This document shows positions 46,423-54,418 of a stretch of DNA of 64,000 nucleotides, in pieces. The notes below the pieces were generated by a model. It was given only the letters and a program-made list of their open reading frames with translations, ran no database searches and was not told the origin of the DNA. The stretch comes from Marinoscillum sp049115815. Lineage in GTDB: Bacteria; Bacteroidota; Bacteroidia; Cytophagales; Cyclobacteriaceae. The DNA lies in assembly GCA_049115815.1 (NCBI GenBank), contig JAGDZO010000021.1, forward strand, positions 62,001 through 126,000, in the 5' to 3' direction. Every line of letters begins with the position of its first letter. Position 1 is the stretch's first letter. Both the position numbers and the translations under genes were made by a program.

Positions 46423-46470
46423 CCCAAAACCCTAATTACCTAGACTCCTAATCACCTAATCACCTAAAAT
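46423..46470 (-). repeat. Right octamer array abutting the hisB start codon
   Basis: Six units of CCYARNNN type start at 46423, 46431, 46439, 46447, 46455 and 46463 with an exact 8-base period; the consensus is CCTAATCA. The last unit ends at the base before the hisB ATG. On the opposite strand the unit reads NNNTTRGG, the inverse of the hisC-side array. Confidence 0.88.
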
Positions 46471-47565
46471 ATGAAACCAATACTTTTTATAGATAGAGAT
46501 GGCACCATCAATCACGAAACGGCCGATGAGCAGATCGATCATATAGACAAGGTGAGTTTCTTGCCGGATGTTTTCTACTATTTGAGGAAAATACAGGCAG
46601 AATCAGACTTTCTATTGGTGATGGTGACCAATCAAGATGGATTGGGTACGGATTCTTTTCCAGAGGATACCTTTTGGCCAGTGCATAATCTGATAATGCG
46701 AACGCTCGAGAGCGAAGGAATTAAGTTTGATGCGGTGCATATTGACGAGCATTTTCCTGCGGATAATCATCCTAATAGAAAGCCCGGCATAGGTATGCTT
46801 TCGGAATACTTGAGAGGTGATTATGACTTGAAGGGTAGCTACGTCATAGGTGATCGTGTTACAGATATTCAGCTGGCCGAAAATCTAGATTGCCAGGGTA
46901 TTCACATTTCGGAAGAATCTTCTAGTTCTGCTGTTTTGACTACACCAAGCTGGAAGGAGATATATGAATACCTGGTGCTCAAGCCTCGCCAAGCCTCGGT
47001 GCAGCGTACAACCAAAGAAACCGATATCAAAATATCCGTCAATCTTGATGGCTCGGGAAATACGGCGATTGATACTGGATTGGGATTTTTTGATCACATG
47101 CTTGATCAATTGGGTAAACACGGAGGCATTGATCTGATCGTGCAGGTCAAAGGCGACCTTCATATTGACGAGCATCATACCATAGAAGATACGGCATTAG
47201 CTTTAGGTGAATGTTTTTTGGAGGCGTTAGGAAATAAGAAAGGGATTAATCGATATGGATTCCTTTTGCCTATGGATGATGTATTGGCTCAGGTAGCTAT
47301 TGATTTTGGAGGGCGACCATGGATGGTTTGGGAGGCTGACTTCAAGAGAGAGAAAATAGGAGAGATGCCAACAGAGATGTTCATGCATTTTTTTAAATCA
47401 TTCTCCGATACTGCCAAATGCAACCTCAATATCAAGGCAGAGGGAGATAACGAACATCACAAGATAGAAGGGATCTTCAAAGCATGGGCTAAAGCCATTA
47501 AAATGGCGATCAAAAGAAATCCTGAAGAGATGAGTAGTCTACCTAGTACTAAAGGGGTATTGTAG
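46471..47565 (+). CDS. hisB: Bifunctional histidinol-phosphatase / imidazoleglycerol-phosphate dehydratase
   Basis: This 364-residue fusion catalyses two steps of histidine synthesis. Residues 1-165 are the HAD-type phosphatase (LFIDRDGTINHE, VMVTNQDGLGTD, SYVIGDRVTDIQLAE). Residues 175-364 are the dehydratase (DTGLGFFDHMLDQLGKHGG, DEHHTIEDTALALGE, with HxxEH-type manganese ligands, and HHKIEGIFKAWAKA). The Cys-rich zinc loop of E. coli HisB is replaced by FPADNHPNRKPG with no cysteines, which I believe is usual in this phylum. Its ATG directly follows an octamer repeat array. hisH, hisA, hisF and hisI do not follow. Confidence 0.95.
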   Translation: MKPILFIDRDGTINHETADEQIDHIDKVSFLPDVFYYLRKIQAESDFLLVMVTNQDGLGTDSFPEDTFWPVHNLIMRTLESEGIKFDAVHIDEHFPADNHPNRKPGIGMLSEYLRGDYDLKGSYVIGDRVTDIQLAENLDCQGIHISEESSSSAVLTTPSWKEIYEYLVLKPRQASVQRTTKETDIKISVNLDGSGNTAIDTGLGFFDHMLDQLGKHGGIDLIVQVKGDLHIDEHHTIEDTALALGECFLEALGNKKGINRYGFLLPMDDVLAQVAIDFGGRPWMVWEADFKREKIGEMPTEMFMHFFKSFSDTAKCNLNIKAEGDNEHHKIEGIFKAWAKAIKMAIKRNPEEMSSLPSTKGVL

Positions 47566-47584
47566 TAGGAAGTTTCCAACACCT

Positions 47585-47621
47585 TCAACCCTGTTAGGAT
47601 TTTAAATCCTAACAGGGTTGA
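47585..47621. repeat. 37-base near-perfect palindrome after hisB
   Basis: Arms of 18 bases, TCAACCCTGTTAGGATTT and its reverse complement, flank a single central T. It starts 20 bases past hisB and would fold as a very stable hairpin on either strand. No T tract follows on either strand. The sequence type is familiar as a dispersed palindrome in Bacteroidota genomes (from memory). Confidence 0.8.
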
Positions 47622-47650
47622 GATTGAATTGATTTTCGACTTCATTTAGC

Positions 47651-47720
47651 TCGTCATTCCACGACGAAAGGAGCGAAGCGATTGGTGATCGGGGAATCTG
47701 AAGCTAGATTCGGAATGTCA
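47651..47720. repeat. REP-like imperfect inverted repeat
   Basis: GTCATTCC near 47653 pairs imperfectly with GGAATGTC near 47712, and inside it GAATCT (47694-47699) and AGATTC (47706-47711) form a hairpin. The composition and the GTCATTCC/GGAATC ends resemble dispersed intergenic repeats of this phylum. It ends 8 bases before the YkgJ gene stop. Confidence 0.5.
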
Positions 47721-47727
47721 AGATTAT

Positions 47728-48336
47728 CTAAGAAGCATCCCTAAACCCACTTGGAAATGGCCTGTAGGCATAGTGATGCATTACTTCTTCTATGGCGATT
47801 TTGATTGCTTCGTTGATAGGGAGTATTGTATGTCCTAATCTGAAGTCTATCTGTGCAAGGCGTTGATAATAGTCTGAAAAGATAGGTACATATTGTCCTG
47901 ATTTGATATTGGTAATGGCCTTCTCGCAATTCTTCGCTTGTCCTTCTTTGATCAATTTGCAGGTTGCTAGTCTTAGTTCTCCTAATTTATCTCTGGAAGC
48001 TCCATATCCAAAAAGGCGGCATATTAATCCACGATGTGAGTAGCTGCTGCATGAACCCTGAGATTCATCCAATATGGATAATGGAGCATAAACAACACAA
48101 ACATTGTTTGGCTTATCCTTGAGTTTTAGCAACATGGCTTCTGCCTGACCAGTTAGAAATAGATGAAAGGCAAAAGGCAAAAACTCCAAAGGCGTGGCGT
48201 CTATATCCGGTTTGGTGCAGCATTTACCACACCCAGATATACAATGCAGCCCGGTTTCGGACTGAAATCCTGCAATTTCTTGATCGAGTTGATGAAACAG
48301 CCTGTTCACGGACTTGACCCTGCGCACGATGGACAT
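47728..48336 (-). CDS. YkgJ-family cysteine-cluster protein
   Basis: This 202-residue cytoplasmic protein carries the family signature HCISGCGKCCTKPDI near residue 35, with further cysteines in GSCSSYSHRGLICRLFGYG and LATCKL, giving the eight-Cys type pattern proposed to bind zinc or an iron-sulfur cluster. The RGLICRLFGYG segment is strongly conserved in the family. The biochemical role is not established. It is monocistronic and convergent with the his cluster; two dispersed repeats lie between. Confidence 0.87.
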   Translation of the reverse strand: MSIVRRVKSVNRLFHQLDQEIAGFQSETGLHCISGCGKCCTKPDIDATPLEFLPFAFHLFLTGQAEAMLLKLKDKPNNVCVVYAPLSILDESQGSCSSYSHRGLICRLFGYGASRDKLGELRLATCKLIKEGQAKNCEKAITNIKSGQYVPIFSDYYQRLAQIDFRLGHTILPINEAIKIAIEEVMHHYAYRPFPSGFRDAS

Positions 48337-48397
48337 TAAGTGGGGTGAAGGTACGCATTCGAATCATCACTGATCGATTTATTATGTCACGTTCAAA

Positions 48398-50782
48398 TTA
48401 TTCATCTCTTAACGAATGTACAGGATTGGCCAGAGCCGCTTTGGTAATAATCCACCCTGTAGTCAAGATGCCCATTGAGAAAATAATAAATGAACTAAAC
48501 ACAAGCGGAAATGCCCCGACACTTATATGATAAGCATAGATTTCATCCAGCAACATGGTGGATAGAAAGTAACCACCTACAGATCCTAACATGACCGCTA
48601 GACCCAGTATGATGGCAAACTCCCTACTCAAGATCATGACTATGCTTCTAATGCTCGCTCCAAGTGCTTTTCTAACACCAATCTCCTTCGTTCTCTTTTC
48701 TACATTGAGAGAAGCAAGGGCATAGATACCCGATACTGAAAGCAGACCACCTAATATGGTTAGAAAAATGAATATTTTCTTCAGGTTGTCGTTCGTGTCT
48801 CTTAGTCCACTCAGGATACTATCTTCCTGATATCTTCCGAAGTAGGGTTTCTCAGGAAATAATTCTTGCCAAACCGACTCCAGTTCTTCGCTGACCGCTT
48901 CCCGATCCTCCGGAGCGCATCTTATTGCCATGGTATGATATTCGTTGGGTTTAGATTGGTAGAAAATGAATGGTTCGGATGTGGTGGATCTAAATAGGTT
49001 GTCCACATGATTTTCTATGATTCCAACGATCCTTTTCTTTTCGCCTCGAATCGTCACAATAGTATTTAGCGAATTATCAGAGAGGTCACAATGTGTTAAA
49101 AAAGCCTTATTGACGACCACAGAAGACGTCTGATCAGTAGATGATTCCAAATCAAGGAATCTACCCTCGTACACTTTCAGCCCCATGGTTTCGAAGAAAT
49201 TGACCCCAACTTCAATGTGCTGAACTTGATACTCTGAGGTGTCTATTGACACAGGAAAAGGGTAACTACTCCATCCCAGCATATGATGCGATATGGCAGT
49301 TTTTTCCACTTTCGGGTTATTCATGATCCTTGCTCGAATGAGATCATATTCCTTTTTGCTGTTAATGGAAACCGTAACCACCTTTTTGTAATCATACCCA
49401 AAATCTATAGCCTCTTGAAATTTGGTGTTTTGAATAAAGACCACACCATGGATAAGGACAAACACAGAAATCGCAAACTGTAGAGTAACTAACGTCTTGG
49501 TAAACCAATTGGCACCTCTTAGTTTGATGTTGCTTTTCAGCAACTCTACCGGCATAAATTTACTATTGTTCAATGCCGGATATAATCCTGCGAGCAGGGA
49601 AGAACCAAATATTAAAATGATCAATGTAACAACTAGGTTGACGCCATTGAGGTCACTTAGTCCGTATCCAAGATTCCACATATCTGCGAATTCTGCTGCA
49701 ATAAATTTGGCCAGAATTAGACCAACAATTAGAGATAAAAAGACAGTCAAAATCATTTCCGTAAGGAACTGAAGAACAATCATCTGTCGAGATGCGCCGA
49801 TCACCTTTCTCACGCCCACTTCCTTGAGTCTCCTTGCGGTAATGGCAAAAGATGTGTTGGTGAGGTTAAAACATGCGATGAGTAGAATCATCAATGCCAT
49901 GGAGGAGAACACTATCAGTGGAGTAATGCTAATAGGGGTATTGATCATACTCCAACCTATGTCGTCTTCATTCATGGGCTTGTTGAATGGTGCGAGAGAG
50001 AACCCGGTGACTTTCGCATCAGGTTTCATCTCATTTCTAAGAGTCACGTATTCTGTCAAAAGTGGAGCTATTTCATCTGCACGATCTGGGTTTGACAGTT
50101 TTACGAACAGTGCAGGGTCTCGCCAGTCTCCCCATTCGCTAGACGAAAGATTGAACACATCCATAAAGTGCTCATGTCTAGCCATAATATGAAACCTGAT
50201 AGAGCTGTTGGTGGGTTTGTTTTTGAATACAGCGCCTACTACGAATAGTTTCTCTTTTTCGTTGGGCAAGTAGCATTTGATCGTCTGACCTATTGGGTTT
50301 TCTTTGTCAAAGAATTTGCCGGCAGCCTCTTCGCTAATGACCACTGTGTTTAGTTTGTTGAATGAGCTGAACGCACCACGGATAAGGTCAAACTCAAATA
50401 TTTCGAAGAACGTACTATCTGCAAACTGGATCCCTTCACTAAATGACTTGTCGTTTACCCTCACATATGCTCCGGCGGAATTGTACCTGGAGTAAGATTC
50501 TACACCTGCAATATTTTCAGCCAGTGCCGGGCCAAGATTCACTGGGGCGATGATATGTCGACCGATCTGATCTCCTTGGTCTTTATACAGGGTGTGAACT
50601 AAGAATGTGCTGGAGAGTTTTTCTTTGTCAAAAGCATCGTCAAACTCAAAGTTGAATGCTAAAATCAGGTATGCTGTAATGCAACAAGCAAGCGCAATCC
50701 CTAGCCCGAAGGCATTGATGATAACGTAGCTTTTGTTTTTGCGGAAATTACGAAGGGAGGTTAGGATGAAGTTTCGAAACAT
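48398..50782 (-). CDS. ABC transporter permease, MacB/FtsX family (794 residues)
   Basis: This is a second large double-module permease, paralogous to the one at 4.2-6.6 kb: TM near 18-42, MacB periplasmic core to about 270, three TM helices (285-400) with LKEVGVRKVIGASRQMI, a second TM and core (about 430-660), and three C-terminal helices with EIGVRKALGASIRSI. No ATPase partner is adjacent. A metallophosphoesterase lipoprotein gene precedes it by 90 bases on the same strand. Its start codon lies in a perfect 12-bp hairpin and three TGTCAC repeats lie upstream, so its expression appears to be specifically controlled. Confidence 0.92.
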   Translation of the reverse strand: MFRNFILTSLRNFRKNKSYVIINAFGLGIALACCITAYLILAFNFEFDDAFDKEKLSSTFLVHTLYKDQGDQIGRHIIAPVNLGPALAENIAGVESYSRYNSAGAYVRVNDKSFSEGIQFADSTFFEIFEFDLIRGAFSSFNKLNTVVISEEAAGKFFDKENPIGQTIKCYLPNEKEKLFVVGAVFKNKPTNSSIRFHIMARHEHFMDVFNLSSSEWGDWRDPALFVKLSNPDRADEIAPLLTEYVTLRNEMKPDAKVTGFSLAPFNKPMNEDDIGWSMINTPISITPLIVFSSMALMILLIACFNLTNTSFAITARRLKEVGVRKVIGASRQMIVLQFLTEMILTVFLSLIVGLILAKFIAAEFADMWNLGYGLSDLNGVNLVVTLIILIFGSSLLAGLYPALNNSKFMPVELLKSNIKLRGANWFTKTLVTLQFAISVFVLIHGVVFIQNTKFQEAIDFGYDYKKVVTVSINSKKEYDLIRARIMNNPKVEKTAISHHMLGWSSYPFPVSIDTSEYQVQHIEVGVNFFETMGLKVYEGRFLDLESSTDQTSSVVVNKAFLTHCDLSDNSLNTIVTIRGEKKRIVGIIENHVDNLFRSTTSEPFIFYQSKPNEYHTMAIRCAPEDREAVSEELESVWQELFPEKPYFGRYQEDSILSGLRDTNDNLKKIFIFLTILGGLLSVSGIYALASLNVEKRTKEIGVRKALGASIRSIVMILSREFAIILGLAVMLGSVGGYFLSTMLLDEIYAYHISVGAFPLVFSSFIIFSMGILTTGWIITKAALANPVHSLRDE

Positions 50783-50816
50783 GGCTGTAATTGATGAACG
50801 TACGAATTACAGCCAT
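50781..50816 (-). promoter_or_regulatory. Perfect hairpin enclosing the permease start codon
   Basis: ATGGCTGTAATT and its exact reverse complement AATTACAGCCAT (12 bp each) are separated by 12 bases. In the mRNA the 3' arm includes the first two bases of the AUG at 50782-50780. The loop contains the palindrome CGTACG. The structure could hide the start codon, or at the DNA level serve as an operator. Confidence 0.6.
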
Positions 50817-50830
50817 ATTTGATTATGGCA

Positions 50831-50867
50831 TGTCACCTTCAAGTAAAGGATTGTCACAAATTGTCAC
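50831..50867. promoter_or_regulatory. Three helically phased TGTCAC direct repeats
   Basis: TGTCAC occurs at 50831, 50852 and 50862, that is 21 and 10 bases apart, placing all copies on the same DNA face. They fill the space between the phosphoesterase stop and the permease start-codon hairpin. A regulator-binding site is suggested but no regulator is known. Confidence 0.4.
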
Positions 50868-50872
50868 CGATC

Positions 50873-51856
50873 CTACTTGACTAGCTCAGATCCCTCGGGC
50901 AGCTGGCCTTTTTCGTCCAATATGCCTGCCATTTTCAGATGGGTGATCACAGGTTCTTCAGCCATCCTTACCAGGGTAATGTGATCAAATGCCATAGAGT
51001 CATTGGGGTCTTGCCAGCCACCAGTTGTGCCAAGGATGGTATAGTCTCTGCTATTTCTTTTTCTATGAGAAAATGAGTGTTCATGTCCATTGAATACAGT
51101 GAAAGGTCTATTACTTAATGCTTCCTCTATTTTACCCAAACCAAGACTATCTGTCCTTTTCCAAAGTGGTTTGTGCATGAATAAAATAGTCCACTTTACA
51201 TCTTCATTTTTTGTGATTACATCTTTGAAATAATCTTGCTGTTCAAGACTAACTCCCCCCACTTTACTTTCTTGCATTTTGAAATATTCTGAGTCTCTAT
51301 AATTACCCTCAATTTCTCCTAGACGCATCTTTGTAGCAATATTTCTAGCCTCATTGACCTCATTCATGCGCACCATCCCGTAATCCTCGGAATCCATCAT
51401 GAGAAAAAGCACATCTTCATAAACAAAATGATAATACAAAGGACCGAACCGCTCTTGCCAGTATTTTAACATGGATGGATTTGTGAGATCATGATTGCCT
51501 CCAATATAGAAGAAGGGCATTTCCAATTCATTAGTCCTACTAGCAAACGAATCCCATTCTTTTCGCAATTGGTTGAGGTCAGTTGTTCCTCCTTCGATCA
51601 AGTCGCCAACGCTCGTCACAAATGCTGGGTCCAGGCGGTTGAGCTGTTGTACTGCCGAGCTATAAACTCCTGCTCTTTCCCCGCCGGTCAGATCAGAAAC
51701 GATCGCAAACGTAAAGTCTTCCTCTTCTGGCTGGAATGCTTCGTTGGTCCACGGCTTAACCTCGCTCGAGATTTCATGCTTGAATTCAGGCCCTTCAGGT
51801 ATTGGTTGTTGGCAGCTAACTAGTAGGAAGATGAAAATTGGATATAGCTTGATCAT
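50873..51856 (-). CDS. Metallophosphoesterase lipoprotein
   Basis: This 327-residue calcineurin-like phosphoesterase has a lipoprotein signal (FIFLLVSC). The di-metal site is assembled from VSDLTGGE (Asp; the usual DxH has an atypical form here), SVGDLIEGG (GDxxxxG), YIGGNHDLTNP (GNHD), LFMHKPLW (His) and FNGHEHSF (GHxH). The protein should be periplasmic or at the outer membrane. The substrate is unknown. It is upstream of the permease gene on the same strand. Confidence 0.87.
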   Translation of the reverse strand: MIKLYPIFIFLLVSCQQPIPEGPEFKHEISSEVKPWTNEAFQPEEEDFTFAIVSDLTGGERAGVYSSAVQQLNRLDPAFVTSVGDLIEGGTTDLNQLRKEWDSFASRTNELEMPFFYIGGNHDLTNPSMLKYWQERFGPLYYHFVYEDVLFLMMDSEDYGMVRMNEVNEARNIATKMRLGEIEGNYRDSEYFKMQESKVGGVSLEQQDYFKDVITKNEDVKWTILFMHKPLWKRTDSLGLGKIEEALSNRPFTVFNGHEHSFSHRKRNSRDYTILGTTGGWQDPNDSMAFDHITLVRMAEEPVITHLKMAGILDEKGQLPEGSELVK

Positions 51857-51905
51857 GTATTCAATTTAATCAATAATGAAGCTTTTGTAGTGCTCAAGTG
51901 TTGTC

Positions 51906-52373
51906 TTAGCCATTTATAGGAATGCAAAAATTAACTAGACAGAGTTTCTGAGGGTGCTTGTTGAAGTCATTATGATAAATTTCGAATGGGTCAGCGTTGG
52001 CTTTTTCATAACCATTTTCATTCATCCATTTGAACAACTCCTCCCAGTATTGACCAAAAGCCTGTGTTGGGATTTCGAAAGTTCCCACTATGTGTTTGCC
52101 TCCAGGCAATGTCAATGGCTCGATCTCACCATCTTTGCTCATTGAATCCACCAATCTCAGTCCAGCACTCATCCTTACTTTATCAGGTGCCGTGTTTTTG
52201 AAGCTATCATGATAGACCATCAGGACTTTATACTCATTTTCTATCAGGAGTCCTTTGGGCCCAGCCCATTTAAGCAGCGTTTGAAATGCTTCTGTGATAT
52301 TCTGTACACCTGTGATCGGCACTATGGCCAAATGGGTAGGTGATAGGTTTCTGATAGATACGCTATTGTTCAT
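51906..52373 (-). CDS. GyrI-like / AraC effector-binding-domain protein
   Basis: This 155-residue stand-alone SRPBCC-like SOUL/GyrI fold protein matches the GyrI-like small-molecule-binding family: LAIVPITGVQNITEAFQTLL, LMVYHDSFKNTAPDKVR, GGKHIVGTFEIPTQAFGQYW and YHNDFNKHPQKLCLVNFCIP. It has no DNA-binding domain. Homologues bind hydrophobic or cationic compounds, or protect gyrase. I start it at 52373 (MNNSVSIRNL). A longer frame would overlap the helicase gene upstream by 50 bases. It lies 10 bases after the helicase stop and is probably co-transcribed. Confidence 0.8.
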   Translation of the reverse strand: MNNSVSIRNLSPTHLAIVPITGVQNITEAFQTLLKWAGPKGLLIENEYKVLMVYHDSFKNTAPDKVRMSAGLRLVDSMSKDGEIEPLTLPGGKHIVGTFEIPTQAFGQYWEELFKWMNENGYEKANADPFEIYHNDFNKHPQKLCLVNFCIPING

Positions 52374-52383
52374 CAATACGAAA

Positions 52384-53703
52384 TTAGATCTTGGTGATTC
52401 GTACTTTCTTCTTTTTGATCCTTGTGTTATCAAGTAGTTTGATCACTTCTTTGAATTTATGCTTTGATACGGCCACAAATGCACAGTCTTGTTTGATCTC
52501 TATCGTACCCAATTCATCCTTATCCAACTTAGCCTGCTTGATGAATGTCCCTGCAATGTCTCCTTTTGAGATTTTGTCTTTTCTTCCACCAGATATGAAC
52601 AAAGTCACCCAAGGTGACGGTTTTGGGATTTCCGTTTTTTTGAGATGTAGCACGGGTGCTTCTTTGATAAATTCTGGTAGCGTGTCCTTCTCCCACATCA
52701 ATAGGTATGCAGCACCTGATTTGTTCATCCGAGCCGTTCGGCCATTCCTATGTGTGAATTCTTCCAATCGTGAGGGCAACTGATAGTGTAGGATGAATTT
52801 GAGCTCAGGGATGTCTATCCCACGAGCGGCCAGGTCGGTAGCTAAGAGCAGTTGATGTGTTCCATTTCTAAATTGGATCAATGCGCGCTCCCGATCCTTT
52901 TGCTCCATTCCACCATAAAACGAGCCATGACTAATTTTATGTTTGCTCAGATGGTCACTTACACGATCAATAGTGTCCTTGTAGTTACAAAATATGATGC
53001 CTGGTTGTGGCTCTGGATGGTTGCTTAGGTGTGCTAGAGCAGATACCAAGGTTTGAAGCTTGTCTTTGTCTGGCGACAATATTCGCTTAATTGTTAGTTG
53101 CGCATTGTCCTCTCCAAGATAATTGACTATAGCTGGATCTTGTAGGCCTACGAACTTTGGTATGTTCACACTTCGAGTGGCAGACGTCAGAATTTTACGT
53201 TTCACCGGTCTAATTGCCTGACATATTTCCTTCATTTCACCTTCAAAACCTACTTCAAGTGATTTATCAAATTCATCCAGGATCAAGGTGTGAATCGTCT
53301 TGGTTTGGAAATTATCGCGTCTGATGTGATCAGCTATTCTGCCTGGAGTACCAATTAAGATTGCTGGACGGTGCTTGATTTCCATTTTGTCCTTAGTGCC
53401 CGCTCGGCCACCGTAGATGGCATTGACCTTGTGACCGGTTCCCATTTCCCTCAATACAGATTCTATCTGCAAAGCGAGCTCCCGAGAAGGCACTATGATC
53501 AATACTTGAATGTCTTCAATTTCAGGATCAATCGCTTTGAGTATCGGCAGCAAGAAAGCCAAGGTTTTACCCGTGCCGGTAGGAGAGAGTAGTATTACTT
53601 CACTGGAAGAAGAAATCGCCAAACCAGCCTCTTCCTGCATAGGATTTAGTTTTTCTATTTTTAGTTTCTGAAGTATTTCCTGTTGGTTCTTGATGGCGCC
53701 CAT
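52384..53703 (-). CDS. DEAD-box-family RNA helicase with a DEFD motif and DbpA-like C-terminal domain
   Basis: This 439-residue SF2 helicase has motif I PTGTGKT (41-47), VPSRELA (Ia), GTPGR (Ib), motif II DEFD (143-146, instead of DEAD), SAT (174-176) and HRNGRTAR (VI). After the two RecA domains a C-terminal domain (about 360-439; PWVTLFISGGRKDKISKGDI) resembles the DbpA/CsdA RNA-recognition-motif domain that docks on 23S rRNA. A ribosome assembly role is likely, by analogy to DbpA. The Ala-to-Phe change in motif II is read directly from the DNA. It is the first gene of a two-gene unit with the GyrI-like protein. Confidence 0.92.
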   Translation of the reverse strand: MGAIKNQQEILQKLKIEKLNPMQEEAGLAISSSSEVILLSPTGTGKTLAFLLPILKAIDPEIEDIQVLIIVPSRELALQIESVLREMGTGHKVNAIYGGRAGTKDKMEIKHRPAILIGTPGRIADHIRRDNFQTKTIHTLILDEFDKSLEVGFEGEMKEICQAIRPVKRKILTSATRSVNIPKFVGLQDPAIVNYLGEDNAQLTIKRILSPDKDKLQTLVSALAHLSNHPEPQPGIIFCNYKDTIDRVSDHLSKHKISHGSFYGGMEQKDRERALIQFRNGTHQLLLATDLAARGIDIPELKFILHYQLPSRLEEFTHRNGRTARMNKSGAAYLLMWEKDTLPEFIKEAPVLHLKKTEIPKPSPWVTLFISGGRKDKISKGDIAGTFIKQAKLDKDELGTIEIKQDCAFVAVSKHKFKEVIKLLDNTRIKKKKVRITKI

Positions 53704-53782
53704 GCTTGTTTTTGTTCAACGGCAAAGATGATACTTTTTAAAACCTTTATCAGATTGAAAACCTAAAGACTAAATTGCCCAT

Positions 53783-54160
53783 ATGAATTCACGGACTATT
53801 CATTACGCGCTGAGCATCCTTTTTTTACTATTTGCCACTGTTCAGTACAATGACCCAGATCCGCTGCTATGGATCTTGATTTATGGCTCAGTCAGTTTGA
53901 TAGCTTTGCTCAAAATTTATTTGGGACAGGTCAATTTCAATAAGTTGATTATCACTTTGATCGTCATATTCACTTTGTATGCTTTAGCATACATTCCTAG
54001 TTTCAGTGATTTACTGAGTAAACCAGACAAGTCCGAACTAGTCGGTCAGATGAAAGCTACCAAGCCTTGGATAGAGGGAACACGTGAGTTGGGAGGTTTG
54101 CTGATCGCTATTGGAGCTATGGTTTATCTACTGAAAAGCAAAAGGGTAAAAAACCAGTAG
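53783..54160 (+). CDS. TMEM220-family small membrane protein
   Basis: This 125-residue protein has four TM helices and the family landmarks QYNDPDPLLWILIYG near residue 23 and EGTRELGGLLIA near residue 98. The family is shared by bacteria and animals (TMEM220) and its function is unknown. Its stop is 3 bases from the stop of the convergent YoeB gene, so no terminator lies between. Confidence 0.8.
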   Translation: MNSRTIHYALSILFLLFATVQYNDPDPLLWILIYGSVSLIALLKIYLGQVNFNKLIITLIVIFTLYALAYIPSFSDLLSKPDKSELVGQMKATKPWIEGTRELGGLLIAIGAMVYLLKSKRVKNQ

Positions 54161-54163
54161 AAA

Positions 54164-54418
54164 TTAATAGTGTTTGCGACATTGGATGATGATGATCTCA
54201 TTGTCGATGACTTTATAAACCAATCGATGCTCTAAGCTGATTCTTCGAGACCACCAGCCAGAGAGGTTATTCTTCAGTGCTTCCGGTTTACCAATGCCTT
54301 CAAAAGGTGTTCGAGAGCATTCTCTAATTAACTCATTGATTTTTTTAATCACTTTCTTATCCACCTTTTGCCAGTAGGTGTAGTCTTCCCAGCCCGTTTG
54401 GGTAAAGCTGGTTTTCAT
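54164..54418 (-). CDS. yoeB: YoeB-type toxin (ribosome-dependent mRNA endonuclease)
   Basis: This 84-residue Txe/YoeB toxin cleaves mRNA in the ribosomal A site. It shows YWQKVDKKVIKKINELI, PFEGIGKPEALKNNLSG, WWSRRISLEHRLVYKV (catalytic Glu/Arg/His of the RelE fold: E46-, R65- and H83-equivalents) and the C-terminal CRKHY, complete for the family. Its ATG overlaps the antitoxin TGA by 4 bases, the usual coupling. Both genes look intact, so the module is probably functional. Confidence 0.94.
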   Translation of the reverse strand: MKTSFTQTGWEDYTYWQKVDKKVIKKINELIRECSRTPFEGIGKPEALKNNLSGWWSRRISLEHRLVYKVIDNEIIIIQCRKHY

